64,000 nt of DNA from MFD01213-c1 sp963704405 (lineage in GTDB: Bacteria; Planctomycetota; Phycisphaerae; Tepidisphaerales; Tepidisphaeraceae), in assembly GCA_963704405.1 (NCBI GenBank), contig OY969903.1:3410001-3474000 (forward strand), in the 5' to 3' direction. The stretch's first letter is position 1; each line of letters starts with the position of its first letter. Below are positions 15,525-25,063 of this stretch, piece by piece. Under the pieces are notes generated by a model. That model ran no database searches and was not told the origin of the DNA. It saw only the letters and a list, made by a program, of their open reading frames with translations. A program made the position numbers and the translations under genes.

Positions 15525-17021
15525 TCAATTTGCATCTTCCCGCAGGGCGGCTGGTAATGTGAAATAAAACGTCGCGCCCTGGCCAAGATGCCCTTCTGCC
15601 CAGATGCGGCCGCCATGACGCGTGATTATACGCTTGACATTAGCCAGTCCAATCCCGGTTCCTTCAAATTCTTCGGCGCGATGCAATCGATGAAACACGC
15701 CAAACAATTTGGCGGCGTATTGCATGTCAAAACCCACTCCGTTGTCGCGTACGAAGCATACAATCATATGGATGGCTCCGCTTGAAACATTTTCAGAATT
15801 CGGCGCTTCTGAAGCTTTCAATTCGCCTATTTCAATTCGCGGATGCTCTGCGCGGCTCGTGTATTTCAGGGCGTTGGACAGCAGATTCTCCAATGCAAGT
15901 TTCAACATCGCCGGGTCGCCATGAACAGACGGAAGAGGCGATCCGATCCACTCGATCTCGCGCCGGCCGATGTCTGGAGCGAGCTCCCTTTTACATTGCT
16001 CGATCAGAAGGTTCAGATTGACAGTCGTCGATCTCATCTCCGTTCGGCCGACCCGGGAGAAGGCAAGCAGATCATCGACCATCCGGCCGGCGAGTTTGGC
16101 GGTGTCGTAGATGATGTCGATAAATTGCCGCCCGTCGTCGGTAAGTCGTTCGCCGTGCTCTTTGCGAAGCAGGTCGACGAAGCCGGTGATATGCCGCATG
16201 GGGGCGCGGAGATCGTGGGATACGGAATAGGAGAAAGCTTCGAGTTCCTTGTTCGCTTCCTGAAGCTGGACGGATCGTTGTTCCAGCTCGGCGGTGCGCT
16301 GCTTGACGCGATTCTCGAGGCTGATATTCAGCTCGTTTGCCGTTTTGAGCGCATCGTCGTAAGTTCGCGTCAGCAGCAGGAACTGTCGCCGGGAGAGCCC
16401 GGCCATCAATCCGCCGCCCAGCGCGGCGGCGAGCGCCGTCAGCCCAAGTGTAAGATGCGAAGTGCGACGGGCATATTCGGTTCGTTCGTTTCGGAGTGAT
16501 TCTTCGGTCTCGATGAACCTGCGAAAACGCGCACGAATCTCGTCCATGAGATTCTTGCCTTCCCGCGATTTCGCCAAGGCGATGTTGTTACCCCCCTGCC
16601 GCTTCAGTTCAATTTGCCGGGCCGCGTAATCAAGCCACTGATTTCGAAGCGACTCAATGTCCTGGGCGAGATCCATCTGGGCAGGATTGTCGACGACCAT
16701 GCTGGAAAGCATCGCCGCCTCGACGTGAATGATGGACAGGGAATGGTTATATGGCGATAAAAAGTCTTCGTCCCCCGTCACCAGAAATCCTCGCATACCG
16801 GTTTCGAGATCGAGCGTGAGCTTCTGCACTTGGTTGGCCTGTGCAATAACGCGGTCGGTATGCTCGACCCAGGAAGATGCAGTCAGAAGCCGCCCGACCT
16901 GCCATACCAAAATCACCGCAATACTTAATATCAGAAGGATCGGCACAATTACCGCCTTCAGGAGCAATCGACGAAAGCGGGGGGAGGTGGTGTCGGTCAC
17001 TATGGGCATGAAGGCGGACAA
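15525..17021 (-). CDS. CHASE3-domain sensor histidine kinase
   Basis: 498 residues. A first transmembrane helix (VIVPILLILSIAVILVWQVG) leads into an extracytoplasmic CHASE3 domain (WVEHTDRVIAQANQVQKLTLDLETGMRGFLVTGDEDFLSPY). A second membrane helix (LTLGLTALAAALGGGLMAGL) and a coiled coil (TANELNISLENRVKQRTAELEQ) follow. The kinase core has H-box FSYSVSHDLRAPMRHI, N-box NLLSNALKYT, G1 DNGVGFD and G2 GTGIGLANV. CHASE3 senses an unknown small ligand or state outside the cytoplasm. It heads an operon with a Rcp1-like regulator and a hybrid kinase. An alternative start is Met5. Confidence 0.92.
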   Translation of the reverse strand: MSAFMPIVTDTTSPRFRRLLLKAVIVPILLILSIAVILVWQVGRLLTASSWVEHTDRVIAQANQVQKLTLDLETGMRGFLVTGDEDFLSPYNHSLSIIHVEAAMLSSMVVDNPAQMDLAQDIESLRNQWLDYAARQIELKRQGGNNIALAKSREGKNLMDEIRARFRRFIETEESLRNERTEYARRTSHLTLGLTALAAALGGGLMAGLSRRQFLLLTRTYDDALKTANELNISLENRVKQRTAELEQRSVQLQEANKELEAFSYSVSHDLRAPMRHITGFVDLLRKEHGERLTDDGRQFIDIIYDTAKLAGRMVDDLLAFSRVGRTEMRSTTVNLNLLIEQCKRELAPDIGRREIEWIGSPLPSVHGDPAMLKLALENLLSNALKYTSRAEHPRIEIGELKASEAPNSENVSSGAIHMIVCFVRDNGVGFDMQYAAKLFGVFHRLHRAEEFEGTGIGLANVKRIITRHGGRIWAEGHLGQGATFYFTLPAALREDAN

Positions 17022-17218
17022 AATAGCAAAAACACCGGCATTACAGAATGGTTCAAGGGACCGGCGAGGATAAAAAACTTTTGGCCGAACCTTTTCCGCA
17101 AGGCGGTCGTAACTTGTTCCATATGATCGACAATGGATTGTTGGTCATGGTTTATGGAAGGCTCGCCACAGGATCAATGGATTGATCGGGTGAGGAAGAT
17201 AGCAGACAGGGGAATGTA

Positions 17219-17256
17219 GGAGCCGCTTCAGGGCTATGGAGCGGCTTCTTTTTTTG
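17219..17256 (+). terminator. Orphan intrinsic terminator upstream of the VWA gene
   Basis: AGCCGCT and AGCGGCT pair across a 12-base loop and are followed by TCTTTTTTT. No plus-strand gene ends just upstream, so it either ends a small unrecognised transcript from about 17100 onward or attenuates the leader of the VWA gene that starts at 17305. Confidence 0.6.
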
Positions 17257-17304
17257 CGCGGTGTTTGCGGCAGCAACAGGCCATTCTGCGTAACATAATC
17301 GGCG

Positions 17305-19817
17305 ATGAGCCGATGGTCCGTGGATATCGTGCGACAGTCGGGCTGGGATCTATGGGTCCTGGTTTGCATTGCGGCGTCGTTGGTATTGATCATTTATGCG
17401 ATCAAACAGCGCGTCTGGACGGGAGGGCGTAATGCCATCAGCGGCATCCTTTCCGCCGCTGGAATAGGCGGCACACTGATTGTGCTGGCAGTTCCATCTC
17501 TGCATTCCCCGGCGCCGGGGCTGATCTGGACATTTTCAATTCTGCTTCTTTTGTCCATTACGTTTTATCTGAATCAGCGGGAGCAACTCAGCGGAAAGCG
17601 GATGGGCGCGTTACTGGGCATGCGCGTGGCGTCGCTCGCACTGCTGACGCCGATGCTGTTCGAACCGGTTGTGCGATTTATATCTCACCCAAAGCCGGAA
17701 CGTCCGCTGGTCTTGCTGGTTGATACATCGGGATCTATGTCCTTTCCCGATGTGCAGAATGGCCCCACGCGTATCCAATCGGTCTGGCAAGCGCTGCGGC
17801 CGCAGATCGACAGGATCAACGAACATTTTGTTCCCCGATATTTCGCATTCGACAGCAACACGCGCGAGATAATCAAGCCGCAAGAGCTGGCCGTGATGGA
17901 GGCAAACGGGAAATCGACCGACATTGTCGGCGCGGTATCCGATGTCCTGTCAAAGTCCACGCGCGATGACACCGCAATCATCCTTCTGACTGATGGGATC
18001 GACAATACGTCGCCAAATGTTGCCGCCGCGCTGCGCGCGGCGGCGCGTCCGATCCATACCGTGCGGGTGGGTTCGGATCAGGCGGAGCCGGCGACGGTCG
18101 CGAACGTGGCGGTCGACAATATCGAAGTGGCGGATGATTTTGTGGTCGGCCATGAATCAAAGGTGACAGCGACGATCCGGTCAACGGGGCTGGCCGATCG
18201 GGTTGTCGATGTGAATCTCAGCGAGATCGACGACGCCGGTAAAAATATCGGTGAGCTCAAAACAGAAAAGCTGGTGCTCCAACCAACGCCGGCGGGACAG
18301 GCAGTACAGCTTTCATTTAAACCGCCTTCCGTCGGTGTGCACAGGCTTGCCGTTTGGATCGATCCGGTCGCCGGCGAACGAAGCATTATCGACAATCGGC
18401 AGGAATTTCAGGGGCTCGCGATCGATCCGCGGATCAAGGTGCTGTATGTCGAAGGCCGCGCGCGGCCCGAATATCGCGAACTGAATCGGGCCCTGGCGCA
18501 CGATCCGAATATTGAACTGGCTACGCTGCTGCGCATCCAGCAGGAACGATTTGCGGCATCAGGAACGGTCAACGGCGAAGAGTTCAAGCAGATGCCGGCG
18601 ACGGCCGCGGAATGGGAGAAGTTTGACGTCATTATCATCGGCGATCTGGACAGCAGTTTCATCTCCAAACCAGCGCAACAGATGATCGAGCAGCGCATCT
18701 CCGCCGGCGGTGGACTGCTGATGACAGGCGGCCAGAACAGCTTCGGACCAGGCGGTTTTGCCGGGACAGCCATCGAAAAATCGCTGCCGGTTTTTGTCGG
18801 TGACACCAGCGCGGCTCAGGAAAAAAGTGAATTCATTCCGCGGATGACATCGGATGGATCGTCGCATCCCATCCTCGAAGGTCTTAATGATTGGTTCGGG
18901 ACCGATGACAAGCCGGGTGTTAAGGAATTGCCGCCATTGCGGGGAAATGTCGTGGTTCCCAAAGCGAAAAGCGGGCGCAGATATTGCTGGTGCATCCGGG
19001 TCGCCTTGATCCTGACGGCAATCCGCAGATTGTGCTGGCGACACAAATGTACGGCCAGGGAAGATCGGCCGCATTCACGGTGGATACGACATATCTCTGG
19101 TATCTGCCGCTGCGCGGCATGGGCCAGGAGAGCCCTTACAACCGGCTGTGGGGCCAGTTGATTCGCTGGCTTGCCGGGCAAGATGTCCGCAATCGCCAGC
19201 ATGGAGCCGGGCTTGAAGCGCTGCTGAATAAAACAGTGTATCAGCTTGGCGAAAGCGTGAAGCTGCGAGCGATGGTGCGCGACGAGCGAGGCGACGCCAC
19301 GCGTTATGCCCAGGTCAACGTCACCATCAGCAGCCCGGCGAACCCCAGGCCGCAGTCATATGCGTTAAACCCCGCTGAAGCGCACGCAGGCATGTATGAA
19401 CTGATCCTGCCGACACTAGCGAAAGGCGAATACGAAGCCGAGCTGACCGCCATGAAGGACAACAAGGAGCTTGGCCGGCAGAAGCTGAAGTTCACCATCA
19501 TTCCCCCCGCCGACGAAATGCTGAAGATCGCCGCAAACCCAAAATTGCTCGCGAGCATCGCGGCCGAGACGCGCGGATTCAGTTATGAACTGGGGCAACT
19601 GCCTGCTTTGATCGATGAGTTGATTCGCTCCGATCCAAACGCCTCGGTGGCGCAGCAGAAATCGATCGCACTGTCGAACGCGATTCGCGTCGCCGCCGTC
19701 ATCGCCGGCAAGGAACCCCGCTGGGCAGCCCGGTACGACCTGCCCATGCAGGGCATCCTGGTCTTCCTGCTCCTGGCGGGCGAATGGTTCCTTCGGCGGC
19801 GATGGCAATTACTGTAA
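17305..19817 (+). CDS. VWA-domain membrane protein with glutamine-amidotransferase-like domain, frameshifted
   Basis: About 837 residues once one break is repaired. The N-terminus has three hydrophobic helices (LWVLVCIAASLVLIIYAI, ISGILSAAGIGGTLIVLAV, LIWTFSILLLLSITFYL). A von Willebrand A domain follows with the metal-site motif DTSGSMS and later LLTDGIDNTS. A GATase1-like/DUF1355-type region contains VLYVEGRARPEYRELNRAL and RISAGGGLLMTGGQNSFGPGGF. The last residues form another helix (GILVFLLLAGEWFL). At about 18970-18978 the frame breaks: the first frame degenerates and stops at 19161, while the next frame continues (AQILLVHPGRLDPDGNPQIVLA) to TAA at 19815-19817. Proteins of this kind are abundant in planctomycetes, often near MoxR/DUF58 genes, but no biochemical role is established. 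The stop codon touches a 164-bp palindrome. Confidence 0.82.
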
Positions 19818-19980
19818 GAGCCTCTAACCCAACCTCCCGCGCGTCGATGCGCCGCGGCATCGCGTCAGGATCGAGGCGTCGGAACGAAGCAGTATTGAAG
19901 AAATACGAGCGAGTTTCGACAACGAAGAGCCTGACGCGATGCCGCAAGCAGCGACCGCGCGAGGTTGGGTTAGAGGCTCT
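19817..19980. repeat. 164-bp near-complete palindrome abutting a stop codon
   Basis: The outer arms AGAGCCTCTAACCCAACCTC (19817-19836) and its exact complement (19961-19980) are 20 bp and perfect. A second arm pair, GCGGCATCGCGTCAGG (19854-19869) with its complement (19930-19945), is 16 bp and perfect. An inner pair GTCGGAAC/GTTTCGAC (19878-19885, 19913-19920) has one G-U position, and the tip is GTATT/AATAC (19892-19896, 19902-19906). The left end starts on the last base of the VWA stop codon. The structure fits a MITE-like or REP-like mobile unit, possibly now serving as a 3' hairpin. No protein is encoded in it. Confidence 0.85.
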
Positions 19981-20035
19981 GACTTTTCACCTTCTAATTG
20001 CGTTTTGATTGCCCGCCGCGTACCAATCTGAACCC

Positions 20036-20977
20036 ATGGCTCGATTGCGAGATACAGTTCCTGCCGTCCGCGCGGTTGGCCCGTTGCGATTTGTCGTCAA
20101 AATCTGGCGGGAAATCGGTGCGGATAATCTGTTCACGTTGGCCGCGGCGCTGGCATATGCGTGGCTGTTCGCCATTTTTCCCTTCCTGATTTTTCTGCTG
20201 ACTTTGTCGGCGTATATCCCTGAACAGCAAAAAGATTCCGCGCGTCAATTGATCGACGGCACCGTCAGCCGCGTCCTCGCAAAAGCCGCGGCGGATACGA
20301 TTCGCACCAATGTCGATCGCGTATTTAATGAACCGCAGACCGGCCTGCTCAGCATTGGGCTGGTTGTAACGCTCTGGGCTGCCAGCGGAGGAATGGCGAT
20401 GACCATGAGCGCTCTCGATAGCGCCTTTGACGCCCCAAAAATCCGGCCATTCTATAAACAGCGGCCGCTCGCAATCCTGCTCACGGTTGTTGTGACTTCC
20501 ATGATCCTTGCAGTCTTTGTCCTGTTACCCGTAGGGGCGGCGGCGATGCGCTGGCTGAGCGTCCATGAAATCGTGCCGAGATTTGTTGTATGGGCCCTGA
20601 ACTTCACCCGCTACGGGCTGGCGATCCTGCTTATGTTCGCGGTCCTCGCGATCCTCTACAAATTCGGCACCGCGGTGAAGCAGAAGTTTTCATTCATCAG
20701 CCCCGGCGCCGTGTTTACCGTGCTGGTATGGATCCTGCTGGGCGAAACATTCCGCTTTTATGTCGATAAATTCGGCCGATATGAAAAGACCTATGGCACC
20801 GTCGGCGGTGTCGCAATCATCCTCCTGTTCTTTTATCTGGATGCCCTGGTGCTCCTGGTTGGCGCCGAAATCAACAGCGAAATCGACGGAGTGATGGCGT
20901 CTTTGGCCACCGCTGCCGTCGCCCCCGAATCGCTCGATTTGCCGCTGGCTTCCCCGAGTCCTGTGGATCAGGCCTGA
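20036..20977 (+). CDS. YihY/virulence factor BrkB family membrane protein
   Basis: A 313-residue integral membrane protein. The signature FTLAAALAYAWLFAIFPFLIFLLTL opens the domain, followed by LLSIGLVVTLWAASGGMAMTMSALDSAFD and four further helices, including ILLTVVVTSMILAVFVLLPVGAAAM and VAIILLFFYLDALVLLVGAEINSEID, the last being the most conserved part of the family. ATG 20036 is preferred to an in-frame TTG at 20009. The family was once called ribonuclease BN, which is now regarded as a misassignment; the role, perhaps transport or envelope integrity, is not known. The C-terminal 30 residues are Ala/Pro-rich and cytosolic. recX converges from the other strand. Confidence 0.92.
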   Translation: MARLRDTVPAVRAVGPLRFVVKIWREIGADNLFTLAAALAYAWLFAIFPFLIFLLTLSAYIPEQQKDSARQLIDGTVSRVLAKAAADTIRTNVDRVFNEPQTGLLSIGLVVTLWAASGGMAMTMSALDSAFDAPKIRPFYKQRPLAILLTVVVTSMILAVFVLLPVGAAAMRWLSVHEIVPRFVVWALNFTRYGLAILLMFAVLAILYKFGTAVKQKFSFISPGAVFTVLVWILLGETFRFYVDKFGRYEKTYGTVGGVAIILLFFYLDALVLLVGAEINSEIDGVMASLATAAVAPESLDLPLASPSPVDQA

Positions 20978-20983
20978 TGGCGG

Positions 20984-21634
20984 TCAATCCTCCCGCATCT
21001 CACCGATCACTTCATCCACCACCGGTTTGATCGCATCGTAATCAAACCCTCTGCGCTGCAGCATCCCAACTAACCGGCGGCGTGCGACCATCGGCTCCAG
21101 TTTCTTCAACCGGGCGGCCTGCTTCTGCGCCAATTCGCGGGCGACCGCCGTGGAATCCGACTGGTCATAAACATCATCGAGCGCTCGATTGGCGACGTCC
21201 CCTTTCACGCCGCGGCGCAAAAGCTCCATGAAAGCCCGTCGGCGGCCATGATGTTTATAATGGGCCGCCGATGTCGCCATGGTTTTTGCAAAGCGCTCAT
21301 CATCGATATATCCAAGCCGTTGCAGGTCATCGAGCACACCGTCGATGACCGGCTCTCCCCACTCTTTGCGCATCAGCTTCTTCTTCAATTCCGACCGCCC
21401 GTGCAGCCGGCTTTCCAGGGATCGCATCGCCGCATCAAAACATTCCTGGCGAACTTCCCCGCGCTGAATTTCGGCGATTTGCTCTGCCGTCAGTTGCATT
21501 CCCTCCCGCAACCGAAACTTCGCGACCACGTTTAAATTGCAGCCAAACGCGAATGCCCCATCGAGATAAACGCTGCGGCGATTTGCGCTGCGCTTCTGCG
21601 GCTGGATTTTGGAAATGACAGGCATTCTATCCAT
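20984..21634 (-). CDS. recX: Regulatory protein RecX
   Basis: A 216-residue protein of the RecX family, which binds RecA filaments and limits RecA activity. Visible family features are the N-terminal MPVISKIQPQKRSANRRSVYLDGAF strand region, the three-helix repeats CFDAAMRSLESRLHGRSELKKKLMRKEW and VIDGVLDDLQRLGYIDDERFAKTMATSAA, and RGVKGDVANRALDDV, followed by a last repeat with ARRRLVGMLQRRGFDYDAIKPVVDEV. A start at Met4 is equally possible. It lies just downstream of ffh in the same direction, about 60 bases away; recA is not in the window. Confidence 0.88.
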   Translation of the reverse strand: MDRMPVISKIQPQKRSANRRSVYLDGAFAFGCNLNVVAKFRLREGMQLTAEQIAEIQRGEVRQECFDAAMRSLESRLHGRSELKKKLMRKEWGEPVIDGVLDDLQRLGYIDDERFAKTMATSAAHYKHHGRRRAFMELLRRGVKGDVANRALDDVYDQSDSTAVARELAQKQAARLKKLEPMVARRRLVGMLQRRGFDYDAIKPVVDEVIGEMRED

Positions 21635-21694
21635 CTTCGTTTATGCCCTGCCTGCTGCATGAGCAGTTTCATCTCTTCCAGTGCCGGCCGCGGC

Positions 21695-23165
21695 TTATTT
21701 CTTTTTCTTCTTATTGCGATCTTTCGGCGCCATCCATCCCGATCGCTTTGTCTTAAGCATCGGCCCGCCAGGCATTCCGAGATTGGCCAGTCCGCCGCCC
21801 ATCAGGGCTTTCATCATCTTGAGCTTCCCGCCCATCCCCATTCCACCGACGGCGCGCATCATGTCGCGGCTCATCTCAAACTGCTTCATGAACTGGCCGA
21901 TTTCATTCAGCCCGACGCCCGCCCCCCGCGCGATGCCGCCGGCGGCGTCCGCCGTCCAGCAGTTCCGGTTTCTTTCGTTCAGCGGCGGTCATCGAATCAT
22001 AGATCGCCCGCATGCGATTCATCTGCTTCTCAACCATTCCCTCGTCCTGGCCGATCTGTTTGGTCAGCTCGTTCATGCCGGGGATCATCCCCATGACTTT
22101 GCCCATCGGGCCAAGCTTGCGCACCTGCGACATCTGGGCCATGAAGTCTTCAAGCGTGAAGTTGCCCTTCTCCATTTTAGCCTGGAGCTTGGCCGTCTCT
22201 TCGGCATCAAATTTCTGCATTGCCTCGGAGACCAGGCCGACAATGTCGCCCATGCCGAGGATTCGCTGGGCCATGCCTTCAGGGCGGAATTCTTCCAGGC
22301 CATCGAGTTTTTCACCGGTGCCGAGGAATTTCACCGGCTTGCCGGTCACCATTTTCGCGCTCAGCAGCGCGCCACCACGGGTGTCGCTGTCGAGCTTTGT
22401 GAGGATCAGGCCGTCGAGTTCCAGTTGATCGTTGAACCGCCGGGCGGATTCGACGGCGTCCTGCCCGGTCATGCTGTCGAGCACGAGAAAAATCTGATGC
22501 GGATTGAGCTGAGTGTTGACTTCCTTCAGCTCGTCCATCAATTCCTGATCGATTGCGAGCCGGCCGGCGGTATCGAGAATGACAACATCGCGGCCGAGCG
22601 ATTTCGCCTGTGCAATCGCCGCCCGGCAAACGGCGACCGCCGCCCCTTTCGCCACCTGCCCATGCGGCGCAACTTTTGAATCATCCTTATAAACCGGCAC
22701 CCCAACCTGCTCGCCGAGCACGCGAAGCTGCTCCACGGCGGCCGGCCGCTGCAAGTCCGCCGCCGCCAGCATTGGATGATGCCCCTTGGCCACCAGATAT
22801 TTCGCCAGCTTGCCGCAGGTGGTCGTCTTGCCGCTCCCCTGCAACCCGCACATCATGACGACGGTCGGCCCCGGCTGGACGAAATAAATGTTCGTATCCA
22901 CCGGCCCAAGCAATTCAAGCAGTTCGTCATAAACGATCTTCACCATGAGCTGCCCCGGCTGCAGACTCTTGATGACCTCCTGCCCGATCGCCTTTTCGAC
23001 GACCTTCTCCGTGAATTCCTTGACAACCTTCACGTTAACATCCGCCTCGAGCAGTGCGGTGCGGATTTCGCGCATCGACTCGCGGATATTTTCTTCGCTG
23101 ATACGCCCCTTGCCGCTGAGGCCGCGGAAGACGGAATTGAATTTGTCGGTTAGTGCGTCGAACAT
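21695..23165 (-). CDS. ffh: Signal recognition particle protein Ffh, C-terminal frameshift
   Basis: Ffh is the GTPase that binds 4.5S RNA and nascent signal sequences and delivers ribosomes to the membrane. The N-domain starts MFDALTDKFNSVFRGLSGKG; the G-domain has MCGLQGSGKTTTCGKLA, DLQRPAAVEQLR, ILDTAGR, and TKLDSDTRGGALLS. The M-domain has FDAEETAKLQAKMEKGNFTLEDFMAQM and GMIPGM. At about 21934-21946 one extra base shifts the frame: the first frame ends GGRRRRHRAGGGRRAE at 21903, while the neighbouring frame gives the expected RRRRIARGAGVGLNEIGQFMKQFEMSRDMM and a Lys-rich end at 21695. The gene is essential, so the break is almost certainly an assembly error. The total is about 489 residues. 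Confidence 0.95.
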
Positions 23166-23324
23166 GCTTTCCTTAGTATTCGTGAACTATTAATCATTGA
23201 TAAGGCAATGCGATTTTAATCGAAAAAGCGAAAGGAATCATCGAATTGGCCGCTGCCTGCATGATGAATTAGCTGTATCCACTTTGCGCGGTATGTTACA
23301 GTAGGCTTGGCAGGAGCATTCCAA

Positions 23325-23570
23325 ATGGCCACTATTACAGTCAAAGACGCGCAATCCGATCTGCAGCAATACCTTGATCGTGTCTCCAAGGGTGAAACCC
23401 TGATCCTTACCCAGGGCAATATGCCGGTTGCAGAACTTCGGCCAGTGAAAACTGCGCCGGTGGCCGAGCGATCCGTCGGCGGCGCTAAAGGCACGTTCGA
23501 AGTTCCCGATGCCTTTTTCGAACCACTGCCGTCCGAACTCCTGGACGCCCTTAATGGGCGCCGTCCATGA
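23325..23570 (+). CDS. Phd/YefM-type antitoxin
   Basis: An 81-residue protein starting at ATG 23325, with CAGGAG 8 bases upstream. The first 45 residues match the Phd/YefM fold: MATITVKDAQSDLQQYLDRVSKGETLILTQGNMPVAEL, where the antitoxin binds operator DNA. The acidic and hydrophobic C-terminus (FEVPDAFFEPLPSELLDALNG) would wrap the toxin. Its last four bases overlap the start of the PIN toxin gene (ATGA), so the pair is translationally coupled and antitoxin comes first, as usual. Confidence 0.9.
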   Translation: MATITVKDAQSDLQQYLDRVSKGETLILTQGNMPVAELRPVKTAPVAERSVGGAKGTFEVPDAFFEPLPSELLDALNGRRP

Positions 23571-23956
23571 ACCTGCTCCTCGACACCAGCACCTTCCTCT
23601 GGATAACGCTCGATTCACCGCGGTTGTCGGCGACTGCGCGTCGGCTGTTCCTGGACAGCAGCAACCAAGCTTATCTCAGCACAGCCTCAGTCTGGGAAAT
23701 TGTCGTCAAACACTCGCTCGGCAAATTGCCGCTTCCACAATCTGCACCCAATTTCGTGCCACAGCAACGAATTGCACATGGCATTCTACCGCTTCCATTG
23801 CATGAGGAGGCAGTCCTGGAACTTCCAAAACTGCCCGACATACACAACGATCCGTTTGACCGCATGTTGATCTGCCAGGCCATGTTCCATGGCTTCAGCC
23901 TGTTAACACCTGACACAAATATCCGGCAGTACGCGACAGTCACAACAATCTGGTAA
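23567..23956 (+). CDS. PIN-domain toxin (VapC-like)
   Basis: A 129-residue PIN ribonuclease. The acidic metal-binding residues are visible in MNLLLDTSTFLW (first Asp), SVWEIVVKHSLGKL (Glu), and IHNDPFDRMLICQAM (Asp pair), with a closing strand LLTPDTNIRQY supplying the last Asp. Such toxins cut tRNA or rRNA; the target here is not known. The subtype is the PIN_Sll0205-like group, which normally pairs with Phd-type antitoxins, as here. It overlaps the antitoxin gene by four bases. Confidence 0.92.
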   Translation: MNLLLDTSTFLWITLDSPRLSATARRLFLDSSNQAYLSTASVWEIVVKHSLGKLPLPQSAPNFVPQQRIAHGILPLPLHEEAVLELPKLPDIHNDPFDRMLICQAMFHGFSLLTPDTNIRQYATVTTIW

Positions 23957-24008
23957 TATCGGTCAAGGATGATTCCGGAAAGCCACCGGGGTACACTTTT
24001 AATATCTC

Positions 24009-24863
24009 ATGCTGGTCTTCGACTGTCACGTTTGTCGCACGAAGCTGTCAGCGGATGAGAAGCAAGCGGGGGCGATGGTTCGTTGCCCGCAATGCCTCAC
24101 CACGCTGAAGGTTCCGCAGCCCCACGTCATCAGCCAGCCGGCGCCTCCGATGGCCGCGGCGCACGTCGCCGCGGCTTCCCCCAATGCGGCCGCCGCCAAC
24201 TCTCGCGGCGCCACTGTCAGCGTCCCCCGATCCAACATCGCCATCCCCGGCGCAGCCGCGGCCTTTCGCGCCGCCGGCTCAGGCGGGAAACGTTACGGAT
24301 TCAACTGCGGCTACTGCTCCTCCCGCCTTGAAGCCACCGAAGCCATGGCCGCCCAGGAAGGCCAATGCCCCACCTGCGGCAACACCATCGTCATCCCCAT
24401 CCTCGACCGCTACGGCCGACTGATCGACCCCAAGACGCGGCAGATCATCAAGCAAGACCCGCACCCCGTTCACGCATACGCCGCCGCCGGCGATCGCGCC
24501 CCGCGCATCCTGCGGCAGAACGATGGTAAACAGATCATCCGCTGCCCGCGCTGCTCCGCCGCCAGCCCCATTACCGCCAACAACTGCAAAGCGTGCGGCA
24601 TGCCGTTCACAATGGAAGGCACCACGCTCGAAGCCGCCGGCGCAAGCAACGGCTTCTGCGTCGCCAGCCTTGTGCTGGGCATCATCGGCCTTCCCGCCAG
24701 TTGCACCTTCATCACCCCCCTGCTGGCGGTCATCTTCGGCATTATTGGTTACACCCAGGTCACCAAAAACGGCGGTGAAGGCGGCGGCAAAGGAATGGCC
24801 ATCGCCGGCACAAGCTGCGGCATCGTCGGTTGCCTGCTCGCTGTTTGGATGTATTTGAAGTAA
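24009..24863 (+). CDS. Zinc-ribbon and DUF4190 membrane protein
   Basis: 284 residues. There are three zinc-ribbon-like pairs: FDCHVCRTKL with VRCPQCLTTL (1-36), FNCGYCSSRLEA with GQCPTCGNTI (about 98-125), and IRCPRCSAAS with NNCKACGMPF (about 177-200). Ala/Pro linkers join them. The C-terminus is a DUF4190 unit with two hydrophobic helices (GFCVASLVLGIIGLPASCTFITPLLAVIFGIIGY and GMAIAGTSCGIVGCLLAVWMYL). The whole looks like a membrane-anchored zinc-binding protein with its ribbons in the cytosol; its role is unknown. It stands alone between the PIN and higBA toxin loci and has only a weak Shine-Dalgarno. Confidence 0.75.
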   Translation: MLVFDCHVCRTKLSADEKQAGAMVRCPQCLTTLKVPQPHVISQPAPPMAAAHVAAASPNAAAANSRGATVSVPRSNIAIPGAAAAFRAAGSGGKRYGFNCGYCSSRLEATEAMAAQEGQCPTCGNTIVIPILDRYGRLIDPKTRQIIKQDPHPVHAYAAAGDRAPRILRQNDGKQIIRCPRCSAASPITANNCKACGMPFTMEGTTLEAAGASNGFCVASLVLGIIGLPASCTFITPLLAVIFGIIGYTQVTKNGGEGGGKGMAIAGTSCGIVGCLLAVWMYLK

Positions 24864-25025
24864 GCCTCATCCAGTGGTAACCCGTCTGCCTGGAGACAAC
24901 ACGCAGAGGGGCGCCGGCTCAAGCAACAACTGACGAAGTTGATCCCTGAGCGGGAACAACCCGAACAAGAAGGCAGGCCAACGCCTTTCCACCACATTAT
25001 CGGCCCAGTGCTCCTCATGAATCCC

Positions 25026-25063
25026 TTGACACCAAACCCCGATTATTCTAATATTAGAATAAT
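25026..25063 (+). promoter_or_regulatory. Promoter and palindromic operator of the first higBA, leaderless start
   Basis: TTGACA (25026-25031), a 17-base spacer and TAATAT (25049-25054) make a near-consensus sigma-70-type promoter. The toxin ATG is at 25062, seven bases beyond the -10 box, so transcription is predicted to begin at or one base before the ATG. A perfect 22-bp palindrome (half-site ATTATTCTAAT, 25042-25063) covers the -10 box and the A and U of the start codon, and is the likely HigA operator. Confidence 0.8.

Noticed and set aside
17150..17256. 4.5S SRP RNA or other known small RNA before the VWA gene
   Set aside because: The GGAA tetraloop and asymmetric loop of SRP RNA are not present, and no other known RNA signature could be matched by eye.
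21695..21889. Separate small Met-rich protein downstream of ffh
   Set aside because: It is the C-terminal M-domain of Ffh in the frame after a one-base indel.
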